Made by a program: the position numbers and the translations under genes
Notes under the pieces: model-generated
What the model saw: the letters and a program-made list of their open reading frames with translations, nothing else
What the model was told of the DNA's origin: nothing
The model's database searches: none
Source of the DNA: Fuscovulum sp.
GTDB lineage: Bacteria > Pseudomonadota > Alphaproteobacteria > Rhodobacterales > Rhodobacteraceae
DNA: 64,000 bases
Assembly: GCA_035192965.1 (NCBI GenBank)
Contig: CP136571.1
Coordinates: forward strand, 516,501 to 580,500
Reading direction: 5' to 3'
Shown: one piece after another, positions 18,195 through 27,736 of the stretch
How positions within the stretch are numbered: the first letter of the stretch is position 1
Layout: the number at the start of each line of letters is the position of its first letter

Positions 18195-19373
18195 ATGCAG
18201 TTTCCTGAGCGGTTCTCGAGCCTGCCAGATTACGCATTTCCGCGTTTGCGGAAATTGCTCGACCCCCACACGGCGGGGGCCGAGCCGATTACCATGACGA
18301 TCGGTGAGCCCCGCCATCTGATGCCGGATTTCGTGGCCGAGGTGATGGCGCAGAACATCGGCGGCTTTGCGATTTACCCGCCGAACGACGGCACGCCCGA
18401 ATTGCTGGCCGCGATTTCGGGTTGGCTGGCGCGGCGCTATGGCGTGGCGCTGGGCGAAGACCGGCTGATGGTGCTGAACGGCACGCGAGAAGGTCTGTTC
18501 AACGCTGCGGTCGCGCTCTGCCCGGAAACCAAGGGCGGCAAGCGCCCCGTGGTTTTGATGCCTAACCCGTTCTATCAGGTCTATGCCGTGGCCGCCTTGG
18601 CGATGGGGGCCGAGCCTGTTTACGCGCCAGCGACAGCCGCGACCGGGTTCCTGCCCGATTATGCCGCCTTGCCGCGTGAGGTGCTGGATCGCACGGCGAT
18701 TGCCTATCTGTGTTCGCCCGCCAATCCGCAGGGGGCGATAGCCTCGCGCGACTATTTGGCCACGCTGCTGCAATTGGCCGAACGGCACGATTTCCGCGTC
18801 TTTTCCGACGAATGCTATTCCGAGATCTGGCGTGATGCCCCGCCCCCCGGCGGGCTGGAAGTGGCGCAGGCCATCGGCGCGAACCCGGAACGGATTTGTG
18901 TGTTCCATTCGCTGTCAAAGCGGTCAAACCTGCCGGGTCTGCGATCGGGCTTTGTGGCGGGCGGCCCTGACAGCATCGCCCGCATCCGCCAGTTGCGTGC
19001 CTTTGCCGGTGCGCCTTTGCCCCTCCCCGTGCAACGGGTAAGCGAGCGGGCCTGGGCGGATGAGGCGCATGTGGTGGCCAATCTGGCGCTGTATCAGGAA
19101 AAGTTCCGCATCGCGGATGAGGTCTTTGCCGGCGTGCAGGGGTTTTCCAACCCCGAAGGCGGCTTCTTCCTTTGGCTGCCGGTCGAGGATGGCGAAGAAG
19201 CGGCATTGAAGTTGTGGGTGCAGGCGGGCGTGCGCGTTCTGCCGGGTGCCTATCTTTCGCGTGAGGCTGGGGGCCAGAACCCCGGCAAAGGATATATTCG
19301 GGTCGCTTTGGTGGCCCCAAAAGACGAGATGCAGCGCGGCCTGATCCGGCTTCGCGACTGCATATATGGGTGA
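18195..19373 (+). CDS. Class I/II pyridoxal-phosphate aminotransferase
   Basis: A 392-residue fold-type I enzyme. PLP landmarks: [13 protein letters not shown], the [10 protein letters not shown] loop, the Asp-containing SDECYSEIW and the Schiff-base lysine in [17 protein letters not shown]. Sequence style resembles alphaproteobacterial succinyldiaminopimelate aminotransferases (DapC, lysine synthesis), but substrate specificity is not certain. It ends just before ftsK, with the stop inside the upstream leader of ftsK. Confidence 0.85.
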   Translation: MQFPERFSSLPDYAFPRLRKLLDPHTAGAEPITMTIGEPRHLMPDFVAEVMAQNIGGFAIYPPNDGTPELLAAISGWLARRYGVALGEDRLMVLNGTREGLFNAAVALCPETKGGKRPVVLMPNPFYQVYAVAALAMGAEPVYAPATAATGFLPDYAALPREVLDRTAIAYLCSPANPQGAIASRDYLATLLQLAERHDFRVFSDECYSEIWRDAPPPGGLEVAQAIGANPERICVFHSLSKRSNLPGLRSGFVAGGPDSIARIRQLRAFAGAPLPLPVQRVSERAWADEAHVVANLALYQEKFRIADEVFAGVQGFSNPEGGFFLWLPVEDGEEAALKLWVQAGVRVLPGAYLSREAGGQNPGKGYIRVALVAPKDEMQRGLIRLRDCIYG

Positions 19374-19384
19374 GGGACGACAGT

Positions 19385-22300
19385 ATGGCATCCTATCAGG
19401 CACGGCAGCGTGATCCCCTTCTGGATCAGAACATGCAAGCGATGCTGGAACGGCGCGGGCGCGAGCTTTTGGGGCTGGTGCTTCTGGGCGTGGCGTTCTG
19501 CTTTGTGCTGATGCTGTGGTCCTATTCGCCCGAAGATCCGGGCTGGATGGTGGCGACAGACGAACCGGCCAAGAATATCCTTGGCCGTTTTGGCGCGGCG
19601 TTTTCATCGACGCTGATCATCATCGGCGGGCGTGGCATCTGGGCTGTGCCGCTGATCATGGGGGCGTGGGGGCTGCGGTTCCTGTTGCATCGCGGGTCTG
19701 AACGGGCGCTGGGACGGATTGTCTTTGCGGTGATCGCGGTGGCGCTGTGTTCGGTCTATGCGGCAACACTGGTGCCGGGGGCGGATTGGCCGCATTCCTT
19801 TGGTCTGGGTGGGCTGTTCGGCGATACGGTGCTGGGCGCGCTGATCGGGATCGTTCCCGGCGGGGCAGGGGTTAGCCTGAAGATTGCATCGCTGCTGGTC
19901 GGCCTTGGCATGCTGGCGATGCTGTTGTTTGTGATGGGCTTTGACATGCAGGAACTGCGTGTGGGCGGCCGGTTCCTGATGGTGGGGTCGGTGCTGGCCT
20001 ATTCGCAGGCGATGGCGCTGGCAGGAAAAGGCGCACAGGGAACCGCGCGCGCCGCGCAGGCGATGCAGGACCGCCGCCGGGCAGCGCTGGCCAACCGGCA
20101 AGAGGCAGGTGATGCCCGTCGCTATGGCGCTGCGATGCCGGAAGCGGCCCCCGCCCCCCTGCGTGGTGGCGTGGTGCGCCGCCCGATGGCGGAGCCCGCT
20201 GCCTTGCCAGCGCAAGGGTCGGGCGACTGGGGCCGCCCCGCGCAATTGCGGGCCGAGCCGCGCTATACCGCGCCGCTGGCCGAGGCGCCGCATTACGCCC
20301 AGCCACGGGAAAAGCTGGGTCTGCTGGCCCGGATGCCCAACCTGATGCGCCGTCTGGCCGATCCGGAACCGGAATTGGTGGAACCGCAGCACCTGCACTT
20401 TGCCGATGACATGCAGCCGGACGAGGACCGTATCCGTGCCCGTATCTCGGACGTGATCAAGTCGCGCATCCGCAATCCCGGTGGTCCGGTTTCTGCCGTG
20501 CAGGCCGCAGTGCAGCGGCGCGAACCGGCCCTGCGCCGGGGGCCGCAACCGATGATCTTCAAGCCAGAGCCGCGCGCCGCCGTTGCACTGCCGCCGGAGC
20601 CCCCTGTCTTTGCGCAGGTCATGCCGGCCGTGGCCCCGGCGATCCCGCCGCTTGGTGCTGCGCTGCGTGGGGTCGATGTGCCCCCTGCGATGCCGCCGCA
20701 AGAGATGGAACCGGATTGGCCGCAGGCCGAAAACATGTTCCGCAGCGATGACGGGGACGAATGGGCTGACGATATCGATGATGTGGATGCCGACTATGAC
20801 CCGGCACCCGTTCCGCGCGCGCCTGTCGTGGCGGATCGCCGCGCCGTGGTGCAGCACGGGATCAAGAAGCCCGCTGCCCCGTCGCGACAGGCGATGGCCG
20901 AAGCGCAGCCGCGCCTGCGGTTTGAAGAAACTCAGCAAATCTATGAACTTCCGCCGCTGTCGCTGTTGACCGCGCCGGTCAAGCTGGAACGCACCACGCT
21001 GTCAGACGAGGCGCTGGAAGAAAACGCCCGGATGCTGGAAAGCGTGCTGGATGATTACGGTGTGAAGGGTGAGATCGTGTCGGTTCGGCCCGGTCCCGTT
21101 GTCACCATGTACGAACTGGAACCTGCGCCGGGGCTGAAGGCATCCCGCGTGATCGGGCTGGCCGATGACATCGCGCGGTCGATGTCGGCGCTGTCCGCCC
21201 GCGTGTCCACCGTGCCGGGGCGAACGGTGATCGGGATCGAATTGCCGAACGCGCATCGTGAAAAGGTCGTGCTGCGGGAAATCCTTTCGGCGCGCGACTT
21301 TGGCGACAGCAACATGCGGCTGCCGCTGGCGCTGGGCAAGGATATCGGTGGGGAGCCGGTGGTGGCGAACCTTGCCAAGATGCCCCACCTTCTGATTGCC
21401 GGGACAACGGGTTCGGGCAAATCGGTGGCCATCAACACGATGATCCTATCGCTCCTTTACAAGCTGACGCCGGAAGAATGCCGGTTGATCATGATCGACC
21501 CCAAGATGCTGGAACTGTCGGTCTATGACGGGATTCCGCATCTCCTCAGCCCCGTTGTGACGGACCCGAAAAAGGCCGTCGTCGCCCTGAAATGGGTGGT
21601 GGGCGAGATGGAGGAACGTTATCGCAAGATGTCCAAGATGGGCGTGCGCAACATCGAAGGCTTCAACGGCCGGGTGCGCGAGGCGCTGGCCAAAGGCGAG
21701 ATGTTCAAGCGCACGATCCAGACCGGGTTCGATGAGGACACTGGCGAGCCGGTCTTCGAGACGGAGGAATTCGCGCCGGTCACCTTGCCTTATATCGTTG
21801 TGATCGTTGACGAAATGGCCGATCTGATGATGGTCGCAGGCAAAGAGATCGAGGCCTGCATCCAGCGTCTGGCACAGATGGCGCGGGCTTCGGGCATTCA
21901 CCTGATCATGGCGACGCAGCGGCCTTCGGTCGACGTCATCACCGGCACGATCAAGGCGAACTTCCCGACCCGAATCTCGTTCCAGGTCACCAGCAAGATC
22001 GACAGCCGCACGATCCTTGGTGAACAAGGGGCAGAGCAGCTGCTGGGTATGGGCGACATGCTGTATATGGCCGGCGGCGCGCGGATCACGCGTATCCACG
22101 GGCCGTTTGTCAGCGATGAAGAAGTCGAGGAAATCGTCAACCACCTCAAGAGCTTTGGACCCCCGGCCTATATGTCGGGCGTGGTTGAGGGGCCAGAGGA
22201 TGACAAGGCGGATGACATTGATCTGGTCCTTGGCCTGGGCAGCAGTGAGGGCGACGATTCCCTTTACGATCAGGCGGTTGCCATCGTGGCGAAGGATCGG

Positions 22301-22444
22301 AAATGCTCGACCAGCTATATCCAGCGCAAGCTGGGGATCGGCTATAACAAGGCGGCACGGCTGGTTGAGCAGATGGAAGAACAGCACGTGGTCACCCGCG
22401 CGAACCATGTGGGCAAGCGCGAGATTCTGGTGCCTGAGGCCTGA
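19385..22444 (+). CDS. ftsK: DNA translocase FtsK
   Basis: A 1019-residue septum-located DNA pump that helps chromosome dimer resolution and segregation. Order: about four membrane helices within residues 20-200, a long Pro/Ala/Arg-rich linker (about 205-530), the motor domain with Walker [11 protein letters not shown] near residue 675 and Walker [12 protein letters not shown], and a C-terminal winged-helix gamma domain ([10 protein letters not shown]...[17 protein letters not shown]). The ATG at 19385 has GAGGGA 8 bp upstream; an in-frame GTG at 19370 overlaps the previous stop. A strong terminator follows. Confidence 0.95.
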   Translation: MASYQARQRDPLLDQNMQAMLERRGRELLGLVLLGVAFCFVLMLWSYSPEDPGWMVATDEPAKNILGRFGAAFSSTLIIIGGRGIWAVPLIMGAWGLRFLLHRGSERALGRIVFAVIAVALCSVYAATLVPGADWPHSFGLGGLFGDTVLGALIGIVPGGAGVSLKIASLLVGLGMLAMLLFVMGFDMQELRVGGRFLMVGSVLAYSQAMALAGKGAQGTARAAQAMQDRRRAALANRQEAGDARRYGAAMPEAAPAPLRGGVVRRPMAEPAALPAQGSGDWGRPAQLRAEPRYTAPLAEAPHYAQPREKLGLLARMPNLMRRLADPEPELVEPQHLHFADDMQPDEDRIRARISDVIKSRIRNPGGPVSAVQAAVQRREPALRRGPQPMIFKPEPRAAVALPPEPPVFAQVMPAVAPAIPPLGAALRGVDVPPAMPPQEMEPDWPQAENMFRSDDGDEWADDIDDVDADYDPAPVPRAPVVADRRAVVQHGIKKPAAPSRQAMAEAQPRLRFEETQQIYELPPLSLLTAPVKLERTTLSDEALEENARMLESVLDDYGVKGEIVSVRPGPVVTMYELEPAPGLKASRVIGLADDIARSMSALSARVSTVPGRTVIGIELPNAHREKVVLREILSARDFGDSNMRLPLALGKDIGGEPVVANLAKMPHLLIAGTTGSGKSVAINTMILSLLYKLTPEECRLIMIDPKMLELSVYDGIPHLLSPVVTDPKKAVVALKWVVGEMEERYRKMSKMGVRNIEGFNGRVREALAKGEMFKRTIQTGFDEDTGEPVFETEEFAPVTLPYIVVIVDEMADLMMVAGKEIEACIQRLAQMARASGIHLIMATQRPSVDVITGTIKANFPTRISFQVTSKIDSRTILGEQGAEQLLGMGDMLYMAGGARITRIHGPFVSDEEVEEIVNHLKSFGPPAYMSGVVEGPEDDKADDIDLVLGLGSSEGDDSLYDQAVAIVAKDRKCSTSYIQRKLGIGYNKAARLVEQMEEQHVVTRANHVGKREILVPEA

Positions 22445-22466
22445 AATCCCTAAAGATCGGTTAAGG

Positions 22467-22500
22467 CAAGGCCGTCCTTCGGGGCGGCCTTGTGCTTTTT
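22467..22500 (+). terminator. Rho-independent terminator after ftsK
   Basis: The stem CAAGGCCGTCC/GGGCGGCCTTG (22467-22477 with 22482-22492) closes a TTCG tetraloop and is followed by a T-rich end (GCTTTTT). It begins 23 bp after the ftsK stop. Confidence 0.9.
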
Positions 22501-22544
22501 ACGGCCTGTTGCTAGGTGCGGCGCTTGCGGAAAAGGGCTGTGCG

Positions 22545-23585
22545 ATGAAGGTCTTGCGGGCGATCAACGGGGTGGGGGAACTGGTGCAGGCGGGGCTTGT
22601 TGCGCCGGATGCCGCGCCTGCGCTGGAGCCTGTCGAAGCCGCCTTTCGCATCCGCGTGACCGGGGCGATGCAGGAGGCGATCAGCGCGCCGGATGACCCT
22701 GTGGCGCGGCAGTTTCTGCCATTGGTTAACGAATTGATAATTCGAGACGAGGAATTGGCCGATCCGATTGGGGATGAGGCCCATGCGCCCGTGAAAGGAT
22801 TAACGCATCGTTACCCGGACCGTGTGATTTTCCATGTGACCAAGACCTGCGAGGTGTATTGCCGTTTCTGTTTCCGGCGCGAGGCGGTGGGGGATGAAGG
22901 CTCGCTGCCGGAAGCGGATTTTCTGGCTGCGCTTGATTACATCGCCGTTAATCCCGCGATCCGTGAGGTGATCCTGACCGGGGGCGATCCGCTGGTGCTT
23001 TCTGCGCGACGGATCAAGGGGTTGATCGAACGGCTGTCGGCCATTGCCCATGTCGATGTGGTGCGGATTCACACGCGGATACCTGTTGTCGCGCCGGAAA
23101 AGGTGACGGATGAACTGGTTGCGGCGCTGCGGGGGCGGGTGGCTGTCTGGGTGGTGGTGCATACCAACCATGCGCAAGAGATCACCGCGCGGGCCGAGGT
23201 CGCGTTGGCGCGGCTGGTGGATGCGGGAATTCCCCTGCTTTCCCAATCGGTTCTGCTGCGCGGAGTGAATGACAGCGTGGCAGCGTTGGAGGGGTTGTTC
23301 CGGAAATTGATCGGATGCCGGGTGAAGCCCTATTACCTGCATCATTGCGATCTGGCGAAGGGGACGTCGCATTTTCGCACCACGATTGCCGAGGGGCAGG
23401 CCCTGATGGCGGGGTTGCGCGGGCGGGTAAGCGGGACGCTTCTGCCGACCTATGTGCTTGATATACCGGGTGGTTTTGGCAAGGCACCGCTGGTGCGCGA
23501 CCATGCCGAATCGCTGGGCGGCGGGCAATGGCGCATCACCGATTGGCGCGGTGGAGTGCATCTTTACCAAGATCCGGAGCGGTAA
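22545..23585 (+). CDS. KamA/EpmB-family radical SAM aminomutase
   Basis: A 346-residue lysine 2,3-aminomutase-family enzyme. The radical-SAM cluster motif is CEVYCRFC (about residues 101-108); VILTGGDPLVLS and the PLP/lysine-binding C-terminal segment GTSHFRTTIAEGQ...PTYVLDIPGG are present. The size matches EpmB, which converts lysine to beta-lysine for elongation factor P, rather than longer catabolic KamA. No epmA or efp gene lies in the window, so its partner is unknown. Start at the ATG 22545; the longer frame is a shadow of ftsK. It is followed within 4 bp by the 84-bp repeated element. Confidence 0.85.
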   Translation: MKVLRAINGVGELVQAGLVAPDAAPALEPVEAAFRIRVTGAMQEAISAPDDPVARQFLPLVNELIIRDEELADPIGDEAHAPVKGLTHRYPDRVIFHVTKTCEVYCRFCFRREAVGDEGSLPEADFLAALDYIAVNPAIREVILTGGDPLVLSARRIKGLIERLSAIAHVDVVRIHTRIPVVAPEKVTDELVAALRGRVAVWVVVHTNHAQEITARAEVALARLVDAGIPLLSQSVLLRGVNDSVAALEGLFRKLIGCRVKPYYLHHCDLAKGTSHFRTTIAEGQALMAGLRGRVSGTLLPTYVLDIPGGFGKAPLVRDHAESLGGGQWRITDWRGGVHLYQDPER

Positions 23586-23589
23586 AACC

Positions 23590-23673
23590 CCGTGCAGCAG
23601 CCGGTGCAGCACGCTGTGCAGACAGGCGTATGCACGCAGCGGACCGTGGCTTAAGCGCGCGTTAAGGTTAACG
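23590..23673 (+). repeat. 84-bp conserved element, copy 2 (3' flank of the KamA-family gene)
   Basis: GTGCAG occurs at 23592, 23604 and 23616 and the related GTATGC at 23628, a strict 12-bp period. The core to 23646 is followed at 23651 by TTAAGCGCGCGTTAAGGTTAACG. That segment contains TTAA-N7-TTAA, the consensus form of the alphaproteobacterial CtrA site. It matches 9426-9509 (inverted) at 70 of 84 positions. It starts 4 bp after a stop codon, and the next gene begins 136 bp later. Confidence 0.78.
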
Positions 23674-23809
23674 GGGCGAAGGGACAGTGGCGTCTTCGCT
23701 GAGAGAATGGCGGGCGAAACTCTGCCTGAAGGACAGGGTGGCATCGCTGTGGGGCGCGAGGAGAGACTCCTGCGTTGACTTGGCCCCGGATGAAGCGCCA
23801 ATTCGGAGC

Positions 23810-24178
23810 ATGCTTTCAAAACTGCGCGCCCATCCCGTTCTGACGACAGCCTTTGTCATTGCGACAGTGCTGGCGCTGTTTCTGCTGACGCGGATCGTGG
23901 TGAATTTTGTTTATTGGCAAACCCACCAGAATGAACCGATCCGGCCTTGGATGACCGTGCGCTATATCGACCGGTCTTGGGATCTGACGCCGGGAACTTT
24001 GGACGCGGTGGCGGGGCTGCCAGAGCCGCGGGAGGGCAAGCCGCTGACGCTGCGCGAGATTGCCGAGATGCGCGATGTGCCGGTGGAAGAGGTGATCGCG
24101 CAGGTGGAGGCGGCGCTGGTTGAGCTGGGGCATGATCCGGCCGCGGCAGAGGGGTCGATTGGAAAGCCAGTCGAATGA
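23810..24178 (+). CDS. Small single-pass membrane protein, function unknown
   Basis: About 122 residues. One hydrophobic helix (about residues 12-32, VLTTAFVIATVLALFLLTRIV) is followed by a soluble tail. The tail has a WMTVRYIDRSWDLTPGTLDAVAGLP stretch and an EIAEMRDVPVEEVIAQVEAAL helix. Start ATG at 23810 follows CGGAG; earlier in-frame ATGs would place the hydrophobic helix deeper. It overlaps the following DedA gene by four bases, so the two probably work together. Confidence 0.75.
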   Translation: MLSKLRAHPVLTTAFVIATVLALFLLTRIVVNFVYWQTHQNEPIRPWMTVRYIDRSWDLTPGTLDAVAGLPEPREGKPLTLREIAEMRDVPVEEVIAQVEAALVELGHDPAAAEGSIGKPVE

Positions 24179-24774
24179 CGGATTGGCTGCTGGCGCTGGT
24201 GCCGACCTATGGGCTGTGGCTGCTCGCGGCGGCGACGTTTCTGTCCTGTCTGGCGATCCCCATTCCGGCGTCGATCCTGATGCTGGCTGCCGGGGGGTTT
24301 GTCGCGGCGGGGGACCTGCCGCTGATTGGCACACTGGCGGCTGCGGTCGTGGGCGCGTCGATGGGCGATCAGTTGGGGTATCTGGCGGGGCGGCGCGGGG
24401 GCGCGCGGCTGTTAGCATGGCTGGGGTCGCGGGCCGCGCCGGTGGAAAAGGCGCGCGCGCTTCTGGAGCGGCGGGGGAGTGTCGCAGTGTTCTTTTCGCG
24501 CTGGCTGGTGTCGGCGCTGGGGCCTTATGTGAACCTTGCCGCAGGGGCGGCGGGGTTGTCTTGGGCCCGGTTCACGCTTTGGGGTGTGCTGGGTGAATCG
24601 GTCTGGACCGGGCTTTATGTCGGGTTGGGCTATGGGTTCACCGGGAACCTGGCCGCGGCGTCCGACTTGGCCTGGACGATCCTTGGATTTGTCGGTGCGG
24701 CTGCGGTGGCGATCGGGCTGGGATACTGGCTGTTCACGGTCCTGCGCAGCGATGGGGCAGGGCGGGCGGGGTGA
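24175..24774 (+). CDS. DedA/VTT-family membrane protein
   Basis: A 199-residue polytopic protein with a re-entrant-type hydrophobic start (PTYGLWLLAAATFLSCLAIP...). GASMGDQLGYLAGRRGG and FSRWLVSALGPYVNLAAGAAG fit the DedA/SNARE-associated family. DedA proteins recycle undecaprenyl phosphate and other lipids across the inner membrane. About five hydrophobic segments are visible. It is translationally coupled to the small membrane protein before it. Confidence 0.87.
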   Translation: MTDWLLALVPTYGLWLLAAATFLSCLAIPIPASILMLAAGGFVAAGDLPLIGTLAAAVVGASMGDQLGYLAGRRGGARLLAWLGSRAAPVEKARALLERRGSVAVFFSRWLVSALGPYVNLAAGAAGLSWARFTLWGVLGESVWTGLYVGLGYGFTGNLAAASDLAWTILGFVGAAAVAIGLGYWLFTVLRSDGAGRAG

Positions 24775-24783
24775 CCCCCCGCC
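24765..24783. terminator. GC stem-loop between convergent genes
   Basis: The inverted repeat GGCGGGG/CCCCGCC with loop TGACC overlaps the DedA stop codon and lies 8 bp from the dadA stop on the other strand. No T-tract on either side, so it may act only as a weak bidirectional terminator. Confidence 0.4.
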
Positions 24784-24790
24784 GCGTAGG

Positions 24791-26092
24791 TTAGGCCGGT
24801 TGCGCCACGCCGAACCCCTGCGCCCGTGCTGCGCGGGGTTTGAGATAGCGGGCATAGCCGAGGTCGGCGCTTTCAATCTCTGTCGCGCGACCTGAGACGA
24901 TATCGGCCAGCACGCGGCCCGAACCGGCGGCCATGGTCCAGCCAAGGGTGCCGTGGCCGGTGTTCAGGAACAGGTTCGGGATGGTAGAGCGGCCAACGAT
25001 GGGGGTGCCATCGGGCGTCATCGGACGCAGGCCCGTCCAGAAGGTTGCACGCGACTGGTCGCCCGCGCCGCCGAACAGATCTTCGACGGAATGTTCCAGC
25101 GTGGCGCGGCGTTTGGGGTTCAGCGACAGGTCGAACCCTGCGATTTCGGCCATGCCGCCCACGCGGATGCGGTCGCCCAGACGGGTGATGGCGATCTTGT
25201 GGGTTTCGTCCATCACGGTGGAGACGGGCGCGCGGTCAGCATTCACAATCGGGACGGTGATCGAATAGCCCTTGACCGGATAGACCGGGAGTTTGATCCC
25301 GAAGCGCGAAACGAGGAAGGGCGAATAGCTGCCCAGTGCGACGACAAAGGCATCGGCGGTGATGCGGCCTTCGGAGGTGTGGACGGCGCTGATGCGGCCT
25401 GCCTCTTGCTCCAGCCCGTCGATGCCGACACCGTAGCGGAAGGTCACGCCAAGGGCTGCGGCCATGTCGGAGAGGGAATTGGTAAACTTGAAGCAGTCGC
25501 CGGTTTCATCGCCCGGCAGGCGCAGGCCACCGGCGATCTTGTCGCGCGCGGCGGCAAGGCCGGGTTCGGCAGCGATGCAGGCGTCGCGATCAAGCACCTC
25601 GAACGGGACGCCATCGGCGCGCAGGACGGCGATGTCCTTTTCGGCGGCGTCCACCTGTTTGGCGCTGCGGAAGAGTTGCAGCGTGCCTTGGGTGCGTTCG
25701 TCATAGGTGACGCCGGTTTCCGCGCGCAGATCCATCAGGCAATCGCGGGAGTATTCCGCAAGGCGGACCATGCGGCTTTTGTTTTCCTGATAGGCGGCGG
25801 TGGTGCAGTTGGCGAGCATCCGCGCCATCCAGCCCAGTTTTTGCAGATCGGGGCGCGGCTGGATGATCAGGGGGGCGTGTTTCATGAACAGCCATTTGAC
25901 GGCTTTCATCGGGATGCCGGGCGCGGCCCAGGGCGACGAGTAGCCGGGGCTGATTTCGCCGGCATTGGCGAAAGAGGTTTCCAGCGACGGGCCGGGCTGG
26001 CGGTCGATGACCGTGACCTCATGCCCGGCCTTGGCAAGATACCAGGCCGAGGTAACGCCGATGACGCCTGCGCCGAGGACCACGATCTTCAT
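24791..26092 (-). CDS. dadA: D-amino acid dehydrogenase
   Basis: A 433-residue FAD-dependent enzyme that deaminates D-amino acids (typically D-alanine) to keto acids, passing electrons to the respiratory chain at the inner face of the membrane. The N-terminal dinucleotide motif [22 protein letters not shown] is followed by [21 protein letters not shown], a DadA hallmark. The C terminus has [14 protein letters not shown] and [20 protein letters not shown]. No alanine racemase or Lrp gene is adjacent. Confidence 0.92.
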   Translation of the reverse strand: MKIVVLGAGVIGVTSAWYLAKAGHEVTVIDRQPGPSLETSFANAGEISPGYSSPWAAPGIPMKAVKWLFMKHAPLIIQPRPDLQKLGWMARMLANCTTAAYQENKSRMVRLAEYSRDCLMDLRAETGVTYDERTQGTLQLFRSAKQVDAAEKDIAVLRADGVPFEVLDRDACIAAEPGLAAARDKIAGGLRLPGDETGDCFKFTNSLSDMAAALGVTFRYGVGIDGLEQEAGRISAVHTSEGRITADAFVVALGSYSPFLVSRFGIKLPVYPVKGYSITVPIVNADRAPVSTVMDETHKIAITRLGDRIRVGGMAEIAGFDLSLNPKRRATLEHSVEDLFGGAGDQSRATFWTGLRPMTPDGTPIVGRSTIPNLFLNTGHGTLGWTMAAGSGRVLADIVSGRATEIESADLGYARYLKPRAARAQGFGVAQPA

Positions 26093-26434
26093 CTTTGAGC
26101 CCGCCTGTTCTTGGGATGTGCCGGATTTCCCGCAGAATGCGGCAGGATCGGTGGGAGGTGTTTGTGAAGATGGGGCTGGGAGTGGGGTGGTTTGGGAGAA
26201 AGCGCTATTAAATGAGGGAATAGCAGGAGAATATTGCCAGTATGTCGAAAAATGGCGCAGGATACATCGCCATACCCGCCGTATCGATTGATTTTCGCCT
26301 TTGCAGACTGCCTGTTTTTGTGGCGAGTCGGCGGGCGGTTTGCCGGAATGGGGGCGTCACGGGGTTTCACAGGATCGGCACAAGCCCGCAACATCCCGCC
26401 TGCCGGGGATGCAAGGCGCGCGACGAGGGCGTAT
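26093..26434. other. Divergent intergenic region dadA / lolA
   Basis: 342 bp without a convincing gene; it must hold the dadA promoter (leftward) and probably that of lolA (rightward). A local AT-rich patch (26208-26240, including GGAATAGCAGGAGAATATTGCC) stands out from the GC-rich surroundings and could contain promoter or Lrp-type sites. No clear operator or terminator could be identified by eye. Confidence 0.4.
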
Positions 26435-27046
26435 ATGGGGGGTATGAACAGACGCACCGCCCTTTTGGCCCCGCTCGCCCTTGTTGTCCTTGGCCTGCCT
26501 GTGCAGGCCGAACCTGTGCCGCTGTCCGCGCTGAGCGAATATCTGAACCGGCTGACCACGGCCGAGGCTGAGTTCACGCAGGTGAACTCGGACGGGTCGC
26601 GCACGCAGGGGCGGCTGTTCATCAAGCGCCCGGGGCGGGTGCGGTTCGAATACGCGCCGCCGGATCAGAGCCTTGTGATGGCGGGGGGCGGGCAGGTTGC
26701 GATTTTTGACGCAAAGTCGAACCAGCCGCCCGAGCAATACCCGCTGTCGCGGACGCCGCTGAACTTGATCCTGGCGCGCAATGTGGACCTTGGCGCCAAC
26801 AAGATGGTGATCGGCCATTATGAGGCGCAGAATACCACGCGGGTTGTGGCGCAAGATCCGAAGAACCCGGAATACGGCACCATTGAGTTGGTCTTTCTGA
26901 ATGACCCGATCACGCTGGCGCAATGGATCATCACCGATGATCTGGGCAACCGGACGACGGTTGTGCTGGACCGGATGGTTCTGGGGGGCGACCTGCCGTC
27001 ATCCCTGTTCAACATCACGATCGAGGCGCAGAAGCGGGCCGGTTGA
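26435..27046 (+). CDS. lolA: Outer-membrane lipoprotein carrier protein LolA
   Basis: About 203 residues. An N-terminal signal peptide (RRTALLAPLALVVLGLPVQAEP, cleavage likely after QA) leads into the LolA domain: LTTAEAEFTQVNSDGSRTQGRLFIKRPGRVRFEY is diagnostic. LolA ferries lipoproteins through the periplasm from LolCDE to the outer membrane. ATG 26435 (GAGGG six bases upstream) is preferred to 26444. In many Rhodobacterales lolA follows ftsK; here about 4 kb of other genes lie between. Confidence 0.9.
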   Translation: MGGMNRRTALLAPLALVVLGLPVQAEPVPLSALSEYLNRLTTAEAEFTQVNSDGSRTQGRLFIKRPGRVRFEYAPPDQSLVMAGGGQVAIFDAKSNQPPEQYPLSRTPLNLILARNVDLGANKMVIGHYEAQNTTRVVAQDPKNPEYGTIELVFLNDPITLAQWIITDDLGNRTTVVLDRMVLGGDLPSSLFNITIEAQKRAG

Positions 27047-27063
27047 TCCGGCCCGCCTTCCTT
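27034..27063 (+). terminator. Terminator-like hairpin overlapping the lolA stop
   Basis: The perfect stem GCGGGCCGG/CCGGCCCGC with loop TTGAT spans 27034-27056 and includes the lolA stop codon. A CTTCCTT pyrimidine run follows. It lies between convergent lolA and the lipoprotein gene. Confidence 0.7.
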
Positions 27064-27075
27064 GGGCCACAAGCG

Positions 27076-27660
27076 TTAGCCCCGCCCGCAGCTTGCCAGT
27101 TGCGCGCGGTACATCTCGGACCGTTCGGCCACGCGGGCCGACACATCCATCAGCCATGGCTTGCCCAGATAGGACTGATTGGCATAGCCGGTGCGGCCTT
27201 CGTGATAGGCGAGGTATTGTGCCTGGGCGTCCCATTTCGAGATGCCCAGCCGTTCGGTGGACTGGTCCATGTACCAGCCCATGAAATCGGCGGCGTCGTT
27301 GATCCGGTCACGCCGCGCGCCAAAGCGGCGCTGGTCTTCCTCATATTCCTCCCACGTGCCATCCAGCGCCTGGCTGTAGCCATAGGCCGAGGATTGGCGG
27401 CCCATCGGGATGACGCCCAGCGCATAGCGGTGCGGGGTGCGGGCATTGCCGATAAATTTGGATTCCTGATGGAAGGTCGCCATCTGAACGTGGACCGGGA
27501 TGCCCCAGCGCCGTTCGGTATCTTTCATGGCACGGAAATACTGCGGACGCTCGGCCACGATGGCGCAAGCGTTGTCCAGGTTGCGTGGCGCCGAATAGTT
27601 GCCGCCCCCGCAGGAGGCCAACAACATCAACAGGATCGACGCGCGGAGAAGTCTGCTCAT
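27076..27660 (-). CDS. SLT-domain (lytic transglycosylase-like) lipoprotein
   Basis: 194 residues from the ATG at 27660. A signal peptide ends in a lipobox-like LLASCGGG, so the mature protein should be a lipoprotein with Cys near residue 17. The rest matches the lysozyme-like fold: MATFHQESKFIGNA with the catalytic Glu, the SSAYGYSQALDGTWEEY segment and a C-terminal YLAYHEGRTGYANQSYLGKPWL. Such enzymes cleave peptidoglycan glycan strands from the outer-membrane side. Confidence 0.87.
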   Translation of the reverse strand: MSRLLRASILLMLLASCGGGNYSAPRNLDNACAIVAERPQYFRAMKDTERRWGIPVHVQMATFHQESKFIGNARTPHRYALGVIPMGRQSSAYGYSQALDGTWEEYEEDQRRFGARRDRINDAADFMGWYMDQSTERLGISKWDAQAQYLAYHEGRTGYANQSYLGKPWLMDVSARVAERSEMYRAQLASCGRG

Positions 27661-27736
27661 TTGCCCCTCGCACTTTATTCTTTTGCGGGAAGGATAGGGC
27701 AAAAGGCCGCCGGGGGGAATGCCGGATCGCGCGCTG

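Noticed and set aside
20498..20520. GTGCAG repeated at 12-bp spacing inside ftsK
   Set aside because: It resembles the 84-bp element's first repeats, but it is a single step within the Ala/Gln-rich FtsK linker (VQAAVQ) and lacks the core and TTAA end, so coincidence.
24120..24596. 158-codon Gly/Arg-rich frame overlapping the DedA gene
   Set aside because: Same strand, other frame, of the DedA gene; no hydrophobic or domain pattern.
24953..26098. 381-codon plus-strand frame opposite dadA
   Set aside because: Composition typical of an antisense shadow; dadA is complete and recognised.
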